Source: Heterohyrax brucei
Taxonomy: Eukaryota; Chordata; Mammalia; Hyracoidea; Procaviidae
Direction: 5' to 3'
Length of the DNA: 64,000 bases
Assembly (NCBI GenBank): GCA_028571685.1
Contig: CM053154.1
Span: 13,300,001 to 13,364,000 of the forward strand
Under the pieces are notes generated by a model. The model had not been told where the DNA came from. It made no database searches and was given only the letters and a program-made list of their open reading frames with translations. Made by a program: the position numbers and the translations under genes. Below are positions 31,973 through 42,591 of this stretch, in pieces; the stretch's first letter is position 1, and the number at the start of each line of letters is the position of its first letter.

Positions 31973-33110
31973 TCTTTTCCTTTTTACGGTTGATGAATGC
32001 GTATTGCTTGGCCCAGTCACCCAGTGGGCGCATACTGGTTGTGTTAAGCCTACATTGCCTCTCTGGTTAACCAGCCCGGGACCCCTGACTGCCGCACACC
32101 GCTAATGAGCTGTTTCCAGGCTGCGGCTGCTGGGCTCTGCAAGCCTGCAGTCTCTCTCCCTCTAGGAGTTACATTAGAGGATTAAGTGGCAGAGATGGTT
32201 CCAGACTAGCTATTTGAGTCAACAATTATTATTATTATCTTTTTTGTACAACGGGCAAAATTTCCTCTCCGTTCTTACTCCCCCACTAAAAGATGCAACT
32301 GAATAAATAAGAGAAAAGGGGCATGTCTTATTTGAAAACTCTTTAGTGCAATTACCACTAAGTCTTGACTGAATTTGAAAATGATAGATGGCAAATCTTA
32401 ATTTCCCAAACCCTCCATCCCAGCGAGCAGTTTGTTAAAGACCAATGTTGCCGCTAATCGCCGGTGTGATGTGCCCGCCGGCACCCGGTTCCCCCTTTTC
32501 TATAACACATTATGCTAATCACCCTCCACTCCATTTTTCAATAAAAGGTCAGCAGAGCACTGTTTGTTCAGAATGTGCAATTTAGACTTCATGTCTGTCA
32601 TTAGAGATAATCTAGGTTTGCTGTATCAAGTGGGGTTGTCATAGAAACCAGACCCACAAGCTCTGTTTACGGCCTTTGAGAATAAACACTTTGCATTTAT
32701 TTCTCTGAAAAGGAGGGGGAGAAAAAAAAAACACATCAAAATCATTGAACAATTAAGTGAGGTTTGAAAACAATGCAGTGATAGACCAGAAGAGCTATAC
32801 CGTTCATCAAAAATCAATAACCGTCACGCAGTTGGTAAAGCTGGGCTGTTCCAGTAGGTGACTGACAGAAGGGGTCACTGATTTCCCCCAGGGAGAGCCA
32901 GTAGGGAGAATGTGTTATCATGCCGAGTATGGAATTAATTCAAGTGTCCTAATGGGTTTTATCCAGGCTATTATATCCTTGAAAAATATTTTGTGTAATT
33001 GTCTTGAATGTCTGATCAGGCTTTTCATGCCATATGCTTGGACATACGTTTATGAACTCCAGCAACAGAGATGATCCCATATGGAGTTTCTCTTCTTTTG
33101 TCATTTATAG
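31973..33110. promoter_or_regulatory. repeat-free block, candidate conserved enhancer
   Basis: About 1.1 kb with no transposon, unlike nearly every other kilobase here. Motifs seen: ATGCTAAT (POU-like) near 32513, tctgtTTTACGG-type forkhead site TGTTTAC near 32663 and AATAAACA near 32681, AGATAA (GATA) near 32605, tttgcattta near 32692, and an RFX X-box-like GTTGTCATAGAAAC at 32635-32648. There is also a CpG-containing patch (gccgctaatcgccgg, cccgccggcacccgg) at 32451-32489. The long minus frame at 32626-32817 has no protein features. Function is inferred only from repeat exclusion and motif clustering. Confidence 0.4.
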
Positions 33111-33180
33111 GGACTCTCCCAGGAAGCAGTTGTGTTTACAACAGAATATTGTGTGGTGTAGTGCTAAATGTAGCAACAAT

Positions 33181-33273
33181 TGGGAGGATGGCGCGTGAAC
33201 TAGGCAGGGTTTCATTCTGTTTGTATACAGAGGATTGCTGAGTTGGAACTGACCCAGTGGCACCTAACAAATA
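33181..33273 (+). repeat. tRNA-Gly-headed SINE, 3' end only
   Basis: ggaggatggcgcgtgaacta, ggcagggtttcattctgttt and the tail gagttggaactgacccagtg followed by cacctaacaaa match the tail of the element at 31505-31850. Confidence 0.65.
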
Positions 33274-33779
33274 CTGCATGGGATCTACTTATACTAAAAT
33301 TGTTCATTTAACTGGGTGTCCTGTATTTAGTCTGCAAGTCTGCACCTGAGGGGCTGATGGACGGATAGATAATGCTCTGACCTTTTTGCCCACCTCAGGC
33401 CTGACTTCACCAAACAGGGCAGTGAGAAGTGGGTGTGCAGGGTGTATATGTGTGACTGCTTCTATTAAATCCTGGTGAAATGTTCCAATATGCCGGAGGC
33501 ACTGCGAAGTCAAGTTCAAAAAGTCATCCACTCAAAAATGACCCAATACCCACTCAGCATGGTCTTTCCTCTGGGTTTTTCTCTCCTGAAGGAGGATTGT
33601 CTGAACTCCTTTCCTAAGGAGAGGGGCTGCGCCAGAGGCAGGGCCTGTGGCTTATCTGTAGGTCATCCTGGGTCAAGGTGGGCTTCTGTGAATTGTGGCA
33701 CTCATCCAGGGTAACCTCACTGTTGTAAGCTTTTCACCTACCAATTCCCAGAAATTGGATAATTACCCAAAGATGCCAC
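33274..33779. other. no feature recognised
   Basis: Overlapping short frames on both strands (33304-33714) without family features. Confidence 0.35.
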
Positions 33780-34185
33780 AATTATTAGTTGCTTTGAGTT
33801 GGTGATCTTATTTGCAGCAGAATGACACATTACCAGGTCTTACACTGTCTTCATGATCATTGGTGTGCCTGAGTCTGTTGTCGTGGCCACTGTGTGTTTT
33901 GATTACCTTCCAGCCCTGGGGACTCAAGCCTTAGGGGCTCGTTTCCCAGGATTCTATAGGACAGTTCCCTGTTGTGCTTCATAGGGTTTTGGTTGGCTTA
34001 TGTTTGCAAGTAGGTCACCTGGTCTTTATTCCTAATCTGTCTGAGTCTGGAAGCTCCCTTGAAACTAGTCCTCCATGGGATGACCCTGCTGGTATTTGAA
34101 ATACAGTGGCATAGCTTCTGGCATCACAGCAACACACAAGTCATCACAGCATGACAAAATGACAGATGGGTGGTGGATGTCACTA
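33780..34185 (-). repeat. tRNA-Gly-headed SINE / RTE-derived non-autonomous element, antisense
   Basis: On + it starts with an RTE-type 3' terminus (gttgctttgagttggtgatc), then tgcttcatagggttttggtt, cctaatctgtctgagtctgg and ccatgggatgaccctgctgg. The last two are also present in the RTE 5' region at 31340-31400. It therefore combines RTE 3' and 5' sequence without the coding region, as a parasite of the LINE would. A nominal frame at 34096-34398 is not a gene. Confidence 0.7.
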
Positions 34186-35824
34186 GATAATGTTATTGAA
34201 TTCATTCTGTCCATCTCAACAAGTGGAAATTCGGTGTCCACTGTCCTGGATCAGGTGCCCTCTGGGAGTCAAAGCCAGATGACATTCAGCCCTCCTGGGA
34301 TGCCTGACTGCTCTTTGGGGAGAGCTTTGAGCACAGATGTCATACAGAGCCAGCAGATGGGACAAGCACAAAACAGAAATGAAACGATGAAAGCATAGAA
34401 GGGGAGGAGATGCTTTTGACCTAGGGAATCTGGGGTGCCATCTTGGATTTTCAGCTCTACTTTGAGGTGGCAGTGGGTTAAATCAGTTTAGTTAACACTT
34501 GAAAAATTGCCTCAAGGCAGAGAAATAAACCTTGTTGGGAACTGGGGTTGGGAATCTCTGGGTGGGGCTTGATGCACTTGGTTACTAACTGAATGATTGG
34601 AGATTTGAGTCCACCAAGAGGGCACTTGAAAGAAAGGCCTGGCAATCTAACATGGACCAAGTAAGTCACATGGCTGAACTCAGACTCAAGGGATAGGGAA
34701 ATAGACTCCCTTGCCATAGTAAAAGGAACTGCACAATCATTTGGAAAAGGATTCAGGAAGGGTTAAAAGTTTGGGAAGATGAATACAATCAATCTATCCT
34801 AATATCCTAAGCTGGGAAAATGTGATTCTGAGCAGCTGCTGGCCATTTGACCTCCCATGAGGAGACAATGTATCAAAGAATGAAACCAGGCAGAGAGACT
34901 GAGCCAAGGAGTGAGGAATGAACCAGAGCCCTGATCCAGCTGTACCTGCAGCCTCTTTCCCTTGGGCTTCTTAGTTACATAAATTAGAAAGTTCCTATTT
35001 CAACTCAGATTGTGAGAGTTGGGTTCCTGCCAGTTACAGTGGAAAGAAACCTGACTAACACTGTTCCAATTCCAGGCCAAGGCGTCAGGATGTTACAAAT
35101 GGCTGGGGAAAGAACCAATAACATCTAATCTCTGTCTGAGAAAGGCGATAGGGCGAAAATTATGAAAGCCTTGCAAAACCCATGAGACTTGATTTAGGGC
35201 CGGGGAAGCAGACAGTTAGTGACGCTTTGCAGAGAGAGATTAACAGGATTTGGTGGCTGGATGTGGGCTGTGGTGAGTGATGAAAGAAATAGTACATGGG
35301 CTTCCTCACCTACAAGACAGAGTGGTGGCTTCAGTGGCTTGCTGATCAACTGGCTCTCTGGGACAACAAGCCCCGGTTTGTAGCGTTGGCCAGTGTCTGT
35401 GGGTCAGTATTCCCCAAAAGGCCAATAAAGGCCAATGGCAAGCTACCAGTAGTTTGACAGTCCCCTGGCATAATTCCTGAATATTTAACATTTTGATTCT
35501 TGGAAGCCTTTGTGACCAACTTTAGCACGTCCCTGCACAAGGTGATGCGGTAGTCACACAACAGGGAATACTGGGAACTTGGGACACCTTCAATCAGAGT
35601 TGCCTGCAGGCATTGCAAACACATGTCTAGAACATGTTGGAAATGTATTGCTGGGACTCAGAAGAAAAGCTCCACCTGGAGAGAGTTGGCGGAGGGGTAG
35701 CATCAACATTTTGGGGGAAGAATCATGATTATGTTATAGGAAGTGTCCTTGATCAGTTGCCAATTGTGACTTGTAGGCTGGATTTCACCAATAAAAGTGT
35801 TATATTGGTTCATGTGATATTATT
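34186..35824. other. mostly unassigned; possible LTR end at 34860-35062
   Basis: gcttcttagttacataaatt, gagagttgggttcctgccag and gaaacctgactaacactg resemble the 3' end of an old mammalian LTR on +. The remainder, including 35063-35824, shows no recognised repeat or gene. Confidence 0.35.
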
Positions 35825-35841
35825 AAAAATTAGTATTAATT

Positions 35842-36403
35842 CAAGAAAAAGAGGGGTGTACCTCAAGAACTCCACTAAAAGACTTCAATTGATGGTCTAA
35901 AAGCCTGGGGATTCCTCTGGGAGCATGGCCCCTAGACCCGCTGCTGCCCCCCGGCCAGCAATCATTACTGAGGTCAACTCTTCGGACAGGAATAGATCGA
36001 ACTCGGGGACACAATCTGACCATATGGTGTATGCACGTTACAGTTCTATGCATCTATAGGATGCCGTCTTACTGGCCTCTTACTGGAGAGGACAGGAGAG
36101 GGTGGAGAGGAGGGGACAGGAGAAGGTGGGGAGGAGGGGACAGGAGAGGGTGGGGAGGAGGGAACAGGAGAGGGTGGAGAGGAGGGGACAGGAGAAGGTG
36201 GGGAGGAGGGGACAGGAGAGGGTGGGGAGGAGGGAACAGGAGAGGGTGGAGGGGAGGGGACAGGAGGATTTGATATGTATAGAATGGAAAGGAAGAGTGT
36301 GCTGTCACCGGGCAAGGAGAGCAGAAGGAGTTGCAGCCAGGCCAGCACACAAATTTAAGTTGGATTGTATACTTTCACTCAATCACAATAATAAAATTAA
36401 AAA
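35842..36403 (+). mobile_element. L1 3' UTR insertion, severely 5' truncated
   Basis: It starts within the L1 3' UTR (ctccactaaaagacttcaat, matching 42182-42203) and ends in an A-rich tail. It is flanked by 17-bp target duplications aaaaattagt(a/g)ttaatt at 35825-35841 and 36404-36420. Its G-rich segment has expanded into the minisatellite at 36090-36267. Frames here are repeat artefacts. Confidence 0.85.
36090..36267 (+). repeat. 24-bp minisatellite with 72-bp higher-order period
   Basis: Seven full 24-bp units plus a partial one. The unit core is ggacaggagagggtgg followed by ggaggagg. Variant marks (gaac or ggac start, aagg or aggg, agagg or ggagg) recur every third unit: units 1-3 are nearly repeated as 4-6. 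24 is a multiple of 3, so every frame stays open and encodes an 8-residue repeat by chance. Confidence 0.95.
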
Positions 36404-36419
36404 AAAAATTAGTGTTAAT

Positions 36420-36974
36420 TGCTGTCGTGGATTGAATTGTATCCCCACAAAAACTTATGTTACAATTTGGCTAGGCCATGATTCCCAGTATTGTGTGACT
36501 GCCCTCCATTCTGTGACTTTTCCTATGCTGTAAATCCCAGCATCTGCCTGTGGTTAATAGATTGGATTACGTTAAAAGGATTAGGGTGGGACTGTAACAC
36601 CCTTTCTAAGGTCACCTCCCCGCTCCTTGTAACAGGAGTTTCCCTGGAGTGTGGCTTGTCCCACCTTTTATCCTGAAAGAGATGAAAGGGAAGGAAGCAG
36701 AGATTTGGGGACCTCATACCACCAAGAAAGCCGCACCAAGAGCAGAGTACATCCTTTGAACTTGAGGTTGCTGTGCTAAGATGCTGTCCCAGCAAAGACA
36801 GCGATGGAGTACAAAGACCTTCCTTCAGAACCTACAGCGAGTGTGTATTCCCCTGGAGCTGGCACCCTGAATTCACGCTTCCAGTCTGCTGCGCTGTGTG
36901 AGAGTAAATTTTTCTTTGCTGAAGTTGTCTACTGATGGTATTTCTGTTAGAGCAGAACCACATGACTAAGACAG
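36420..36974 (+). mobile_element. MaLR-like solo LTR, Afrotherian-type family
   Basis: ggattgaattgtatccccac start, ttggctaggccatgattccc, gattagggtgggactgtaac, gtattcccctggagctggca, and the end catgactaagaca. It is the most complete of the four copies in this window. Its 5' boundary directly abuts the right target duplication of the L1 tail at 35842-36403, so the L1 landed at the LTR edge. Confidence 0.72.
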
Positions 36975-37369
36975 CTGCCGATGATTAAAATTTAGTGGAT
37001 TTCACTAAGAAATAGACATTTCCAACTTTCCCTGGACAATCAGGTCTCTCTGCATTGAGCCTGCAGTGGCCTGGTGTAGAGGGACAGCTGCTATCTTTCT
37101 CCAGGGGACGTCCTTCCCAGGTACCTGGATGCTTTGCTCAGTTGTTCGCCTCCTCCTTAGTGCCTCTTAGCAACAGACACTCGTTTATTCTATGCACAAG
37201 CCACTGCTTAAGTGTTATTTATTTCCAGAGTCAGAAACATTTGATTCCAATTAGGGACATGAAATTGAAATGGGTGCAGCATCAAAGATGTAGGTCAGGT
37301 GGTAACTGAGAGCCCCAGGAGTTAGGGCAGTGAGAGGAAGCGTGCAGTCTTCCCACCATGATGCCTGTG
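36975..37369. other. no feature recognised
   Basis: No repeat or coding feature identified. Confidence 0.35.
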
Positions 37370-37505
37370 AGGCCTTGAGTAGGTACAGTCTTAGCTAGCC
37401 TCAGTTGCCACGTCTGCAAAATAGCTGTAGTAACAGTTTCTTCAGTGTTGTGAGAACTTGAAATCCCACTTAAAGTGCCTGGGACAGTCCTGGCCACAGC
37501 ACGTG
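37370..37505 (+). mobile_element. MIR
   Basis: cctcagttgccacgtctgca, aaatagctgtagtaacagtt, ttgtgagaacttgaaatccc and aaagtgcctgggacagtcc follow the sense MIR order. Confidence 0.6.
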
Positions 37506-37714
37506 GCTGGTCCTGTGCCATTTCGCTGTCCCTTGGCCCCACCAGCTGATTCCCCCTATCAACACCCCCCTCCCACCCAGATAGAACTTACCAGCTTTAA
37601 TCTCCTTGACCTCCAAGGCCTCCCTTACAATTCCTCTGCTCACATCTTCTTGGATATTCAGTCACATGACTCACCCATGTGCAAGGAAGCTGAAACATGA
37701 GTCTTGTAGTTAGA

Positions 37715-37774
37715 CGTCCTTGTTAAAATCGTCCTTGTGAAAATCGTCCTTGTGAAAATCGTCCTTGTGAAAAA
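37715..37774. repeat. 15-bp tandem repeat, four units
   Basis: Unit cgtccttgtgaaaat is repeated four times with one substitution in the first unit (gtta). The period is a multiple of three, which opens a minus frame of FSQGR repeats that is not a gene. Confidence 0.95.
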
Positions 37775-37884
37775 TCAGAGCTCTCTAAAGAAGAAAGAAA
37801 GGGAACCTGGAGACCAGGTCCTGGGAGGTAGCTGGCAGTCTTCCATAATGTCTCTTCCTTTATTTGGATAAGATGCTCTTTTTT

Positions 37885-39850
37885 TTTTTTGAAAATTTTA
37901 AAGTCCATAATGTTCATTGATAAAAATTATCAAAATACTATGATTTTAAAAAGAAAAGAGCAAAGCTTACTAATCCTATTTCCTATAGATAACCATTATC
38001 AGCACTGTATATAAACTTTTCTTTCCTCAGTTCTGAGTTCATACCTCGCATTCAATTTTATATCCTGTGTTTTCATGTCATTAAAAACTGTTTACAAATC
38101 CTTTTAATGATGATATAAGATTCTATCATATGGCTGTAATTACTCATACTGTAATTTGTTTCATCACTCCTATAGTGGATATTTAAATTAGTGATTTTTC
38201 ATTATTATTATTATTACTTATTTTTATTTAACATAACTGAGTGAAAATGTACATTCACGTATAAATTTACATGCCCACCTATATGCAGTTTCCACTGCTC
38301 TCCCTGTCCGGTGACTGCACACTATTCCTCTCTGCTCCATACATGTCTCATCCTCCCAACAGCCTCCTTTCCCCTCCTCTCCGTCCACTCCCCTGCCTCC
38401 AAAGGTCAGCAAGATGATATCCTATAGAGGTATAGAACCATAAAGTGCTTCCAATATATGGTCACTCTGCATTGCCAAGTCCAATCCATTCCTGTCCAAA
38501 GAGTGGACCTTCGTTATAATTTATGGGAAAGGGCAGAATCAGGGCCGGGGGCCGTGCTGTCAGAGGAACCCCCAAACTGCTGGACCATCAATTGAGGTCT
38601 TTTGGTGGAGATCTCATGATGCACCCCTTTTTATTCTTGTGTTGCCAGTGAGACTCCTCTCTGTGAGCTCCATCGTGGCTATCACTGGTGGTGGCCGGGC
38701 ACCATCCAATTCTTCCGGTCCCAAGTCGATGTAGGCACCCACTCTTGTGGGTCTCTCTGTCTTCTCGGTTGTCTTTACTGCATGTCATTTTGGTCCTCGG
38801 TGAGCATCCGTTCCTGCTGAGTTGGGACCATTTGCTGTGTCCTCGGATGGCAGCTGGGCAGCTTTTAAGACCCCAGACGCCACTCACCAATGTGGGGTGC
38901 AGAGAGCTCTCTTAGCAAAACGCTAGTTGTGCCAATTGGCCTGGAATTTGCCTAAGAGCATGGTCCCCCGCCCTCCGCCCCAGCTACTCTATCCTTGCAG
39001 TATTGAGTCAAGATGGAAGGAGTACTCAAGTTATGCTGAAGTCCACTTAATGTTGTTCTTGTTTCTAATGTGTGCTATCACCACTTTCTCCCAACTAGAT
39101 TTCTAGTAACTATCTAAACTAAACCCTACCCCCCTCACCCTCCCTCCCTCCCCTCCCTTGTAGCTGTCAAAGAGTCTTTTCTTCTATACACAAGTCTGTT
39201 TTTGAGGTCTTATCGTAGAGGTCTCATACAGTATTTGTCCCTTTGTCGCTGACTACTTTCACTCAACGTAATGTCTTCCAGTTGAAACCAGGTTAGGAGA
39301 TGTTTCCTGGAATCATCGTTATTCTTTATCATTGCGTAGTGCTCCATTGAGTATATGTACCATAGTTTACCTATCCATTCTTCTATTGTTGGGCATCTGG
39401 GTTGATTCCACCTTTTTGCTATTGTGGACTGTGCTGCGGTAAACATTCTGGTGCATGTGTCCATTGGTGTGAAAGGCCTTGATTCTGGGGGATATATTCC
39501 AAGTAGTGGAATTACTGGGTCAAATGGTATATCTATATCCATTTTTTTAAGGAAGCACCAGATTGCCTTCCAAAGAGGCTGGACCATTTTGCAACCCCAC
39601 CAACAGTGTAGGAGGGTTCCACTTTCTCCACAGCCTCTCCAGCATTTGTTGTTTTGTGTTTTCTGGATCATGGCCAATCTTGTTGATTTTTCATTATTGA
39701 TGCATTTCCTGTGCTTTATTTATTTCCTGTGAATTATGTTCTTAGGTTTGGATTCTAGAAGTGACATTACTAGTTCACATGGGTTGCTGTTTTTGAGTTT
39801 TTCAATATGCAAAGACAAATTGTTTTCCTAAAAGATGATTCACTGTGCTC
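37885..39850 (-). mobile_element. old L1 3' portion, antisense, split by a younger L1
   Basis: 37885-38206 (taaccattatcagcactgta, ctatcatatggctgtaatta) and 39699-39850 (ttctagaagtgacattacta, caaagacaaattgttttcct) are consistent with one ancient antisense L1 3' region. The younger antisense L1 at 38207-39683 interrupts it. Confidence 0.5.
38207..39683 (-). mobile_element. young L1 copy C, 5' truncated, antisense
   Basis: On + it starts with the inverted poly(A)/3' UTR (ttatttttatttaacataac) and includes the C-rich strand of the G-rich tract (39128-39160). It ends in the ORF2 C-terminus, with a minus frame 39210-39677 (155 codons) reading AMIQKTQNNKCWRGCGESGT, LLHCWWGCKMVQPLWKAIW and CPTIEEWIGKLWYIYSMEH. 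The Cys/His motif C-x3-C-x7-H-x4-C is intact. Target duplications tgatttttcattatt flank it (38192-38206, 39684-39698). It is truncated upstream of the RT domain and cannot move itself. Confidence 0.93.
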
Positions 39851-39894
39851 TTTGCAGGACTGAGAAGTAATGTAAGCTTAAGAGATCATTTCTG

Positions 39895-41442
39895 TTACTC
39901 AAACTGATAGAAGAGTTCAGCAAAGTCTCAGGATACAAGATAAACATAAGTAAATCAGTAGGATTCCTTTATACCAACAACGAGACTGTTAAGGAGGAAA
40001 TTATCAAATCTATACCATTTGTGATAGCCCCTAAGAAGATAAAGTACCTAGGAATTAATCTAACCAGAGAAACAACAGACCTTTACAAAGAGAACTACAA
40101 GCCCTTACTACAAGAAACTAAGAGAAACTTAGATAAATGGAAAAACCTACCCTGCTCATGGATAGGAAGACTTAACATTGTGAAAATGTCTATTTTACCC
40201 AAAGCAATTTATTTATATAATGCAATCCCAATACAAGTTCCAGCATCATTTTTTAATGAGATGGAAAAAGAAATCACCAATTTTGTTCGGAAAGGGAAGA
40301 AGCCCCGGATAAGTAAGGTACTACTAAAGAAGAAGAACACACTGGGAGGCCTCTCATTACCCGACCTTAGAACATACTACACTGCCACAGTGGTCAAAAC
40401 AGCCTGGTACTGGTACAAGAACAGACAGACTGATCAATGGAACAGAATTGAGACCCCAGAGATGACACCATCTGCCTATGAACAGTTGATATTCGACAAA
40501 GGCCCTAAGACATTAAACTGGGGTAAAAACAGTATCTTCAACAAATGGTGCTGGCAAAATTGGTTATCCATCTGCAGTAAACTGAATCAAGATCTATATC
40601 TTACACCTTATACAAAAACCAACTCCAACTGGATAAAAGACCTAAATAGCAAACCTAAAACGATAAAGCTCATCCAAGAAAAGGTAGGAACAACAATGGA
40701 AGTTTTAATACACAATGAGGACAGACTCCAAAATCTGTCAAAGAAACCTCAATCAACAGAAGAGAAAGTAGATAAATGGGAACTATTAAGAATCAAACAC
40801 TTTTGCTCATCCGAAGACTTTATTAATAGAATTAAAAGAACACCCACAGAGTGGGAAAAAATATTTGGCAACTCTATGTCAGATCGACGCCTGATCTCCA
40901 TAATCTGTAAGATACTACAAAATATCAATAAGAAGAAGATAAACCATCCAATTAAGCGATGGGCAAAGGAGATGGACAGATACTTCACTAAAGAGGAGAT
41001 CCAGGCAGCCAAAAAACACATGCGGACATGTTCACGATCTTTAGCTATTAAAGAAATTCAAATCAAGACAACAATGAGATACCATCTCACCCCAACAAGA
41101 CTGGCCATGATCCAGAAAACACAAAACAACAAATGCTGGAGAGGCTGTGGAGAAAGTGGAACCCTCCTACACTGTTGGTGGGGTTGCAAAATGGTCCAGC
41201 CTCTTTGGAAGGCAATCTGGCGCTTCCTTAAAAAAATGGATATAGATATACCATTTGACCCAGTAATTCCACTAGTTGGAAAATATCCTACAGATTCAAG
41301 GCCTTTCACACCGACGGACACATGCACCAGAATGTTTATCGCGGCACAGTCCACAATAGCAAAAAGGTGGAATCAACCCAGATGCCCAACAATAGAAGAA
41401 TGGATAGGTAAACTGTGGTACATATACTCAATGGAGCAATGA
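39895..41442 (+). pseudogene. L1 ORF2p C-terminal two-fifths, frameshifted near its end
   Basis: The frame is open for 515 codons, from the truncation point (LLKLIEEFSKVSGYKINISK) to a stop at 41442. Landmarks: YLGINLTRE, PCSWIGRLNIVKMSILPKAI, LGGLSLPDLRTYY, TAWYWYKNRQTDQWNRIE, NKWCWQNW, LTPYTKTNSNWIKDLN, WAKEMDRYF and the zinc-knuckle-like CWRGCGESGTLLHCWWGC. There is no RT catalytic box and no endonuclease. The frame ends about 40 codons early because 11 nt (atgataaagaa, 41439-41449) replace one base present in copies B and C. This is a relic of a self-mobilising ORF, not a host gene. Confidence 0.95.
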
Positions 41443-42591
41443 TAAAGAATACGCAATGATAAAGAATAACGATGATTCCAGGAAACATCTCCTAACCTAG
41501 TTTCAACTGGAAGACATTATGTTGAGTGAGAGTAGTCAGCGACAAAAGGACAAATACTGTATGAGACCTCTACAATAAGATCTCAAAAACAGACTCGTGT
41601 ATAGAAGAAAAGACTCTTTGACAGCTGCAAGGGAGGGGAGGGAGGGAGGGAGGGCGAGGGGAGGAGGGTTTAGTTTAGGTAGTTACTAGAAATCTAGTTG
41701 GGAGAAAGCGGTGACAGCACACATTAGGAACAAGAACAACATTAAGTGGACTTCAGCATAACTTGAGTACTCCTTCCATCTTGACTCAATACTGCAAGGA
41801 TAGAGTAGCTGGGTCGGGGGGCGGGGGACCATGCTCTTAGGCGAATTCCAGGCCAATTGGCACAACTAGCGTTTTGCTAAGAGAGCTCTCTGCACCCCAC
41901 ATTGGTGAGTGGCGTCTGGGGTCTTAAAAGCTGCCCAGCTGCCATCCGAGGACACAGCAAATGGTCCCAACTCAGCAGGAACGGATGCTCACCGAGGGCC
42001 AAAATGACATGCGGTAAAGACAACCAAGAAGACAGAGAGACCCACAAGAGTGGGTACCTACATCGACCTGGGACCGGAAGAACCGGATGGTGCCCGGCCA
42101 CGACCAGTGATAGCCATGATGGAGCTCACAGAGAGGAGCCTCACCGGCAACACAAGAATAAAAAGAGGTGCATCATGAGATCTCCACTAAAAGACCTCAA
42201 TTGATGGTCCAGCGGTTCTGGGGTTCCTCTGAGAGCATGGCCCCCGGCCCTGATGCTGCCCGTTCCCATAAATTATAACAAAAGTCCACTTTTTGGACAG
42301 GAATGGAATGGACTTGGCAATGCAGAGTAACCATATGTTGGAAGCACTTTATGGTTCTATACATCTATAGGATATCATCTTGCTGACCTTTGGAGGAAGG
42401 GGAGTGGACGGAGAGGAGGGGAAAGGAGACTGTTGGGAGGATGAGACATGTATGGAGCAGAGAGGAATAGTGTGCAGTCACTGGACAGGGAGAGCAGCGG
42501 AAGCTGCATATAGGGGTGCATGTAAATTTACATGTGAATGTACATTTTCACTCAGTTATGTTAAGTAAAAAAAAAAAAAACAAAAAAAAAA
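39895..42591 (+). mobile_element. young L1 copy A, 5' truncated, first of a head-to-tail pair
   Basis: It begins mid-ORF2, just after the FADD box, and runs through the ORF2 end, the 3' UTR with a G-rich tract (41630-41670) and poly(A) (42565-42591). Its left flank agatcatttctg (39883-39894) recurs only after the second L1, at 44118-44129. Copy B starts immediately at the end of the poly(A). Confidence 0.95.

Noticed and set aside
36031-36533. Gly/Arg-rich and Pro/Ser-rich repeat proteins on both strands
   Set aside because: They are translations of the 24-bp minisatellite, whose period keeps all frames open.
37723-37917. Minus frame with four FSQGR repeats
   Set aside because: It is a translation of the 15-bp tandem repeat at 37715-37774.
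40021-41442. 473-codon frame as a host gene
   Set aside because: Its motifs are those of the L1 ORF2p C-terminal region, it is 5' truncated with L1 3' UTR and poly(A) behind it, and it is frameshifted near its end.
41902-42204. A 100-codon frame in the L1 3' UTR, open in all three young copies (41902-42204, 43435-43737 and minus 38588-38890), as a possible third L1 ORF
   Set aside because: It starts with a non-ATG codon, and most differences between copies change the amino acid (for example Y/C, R/Q, WC/SF). With only a few percent divergence an open frame this short survives by chance.
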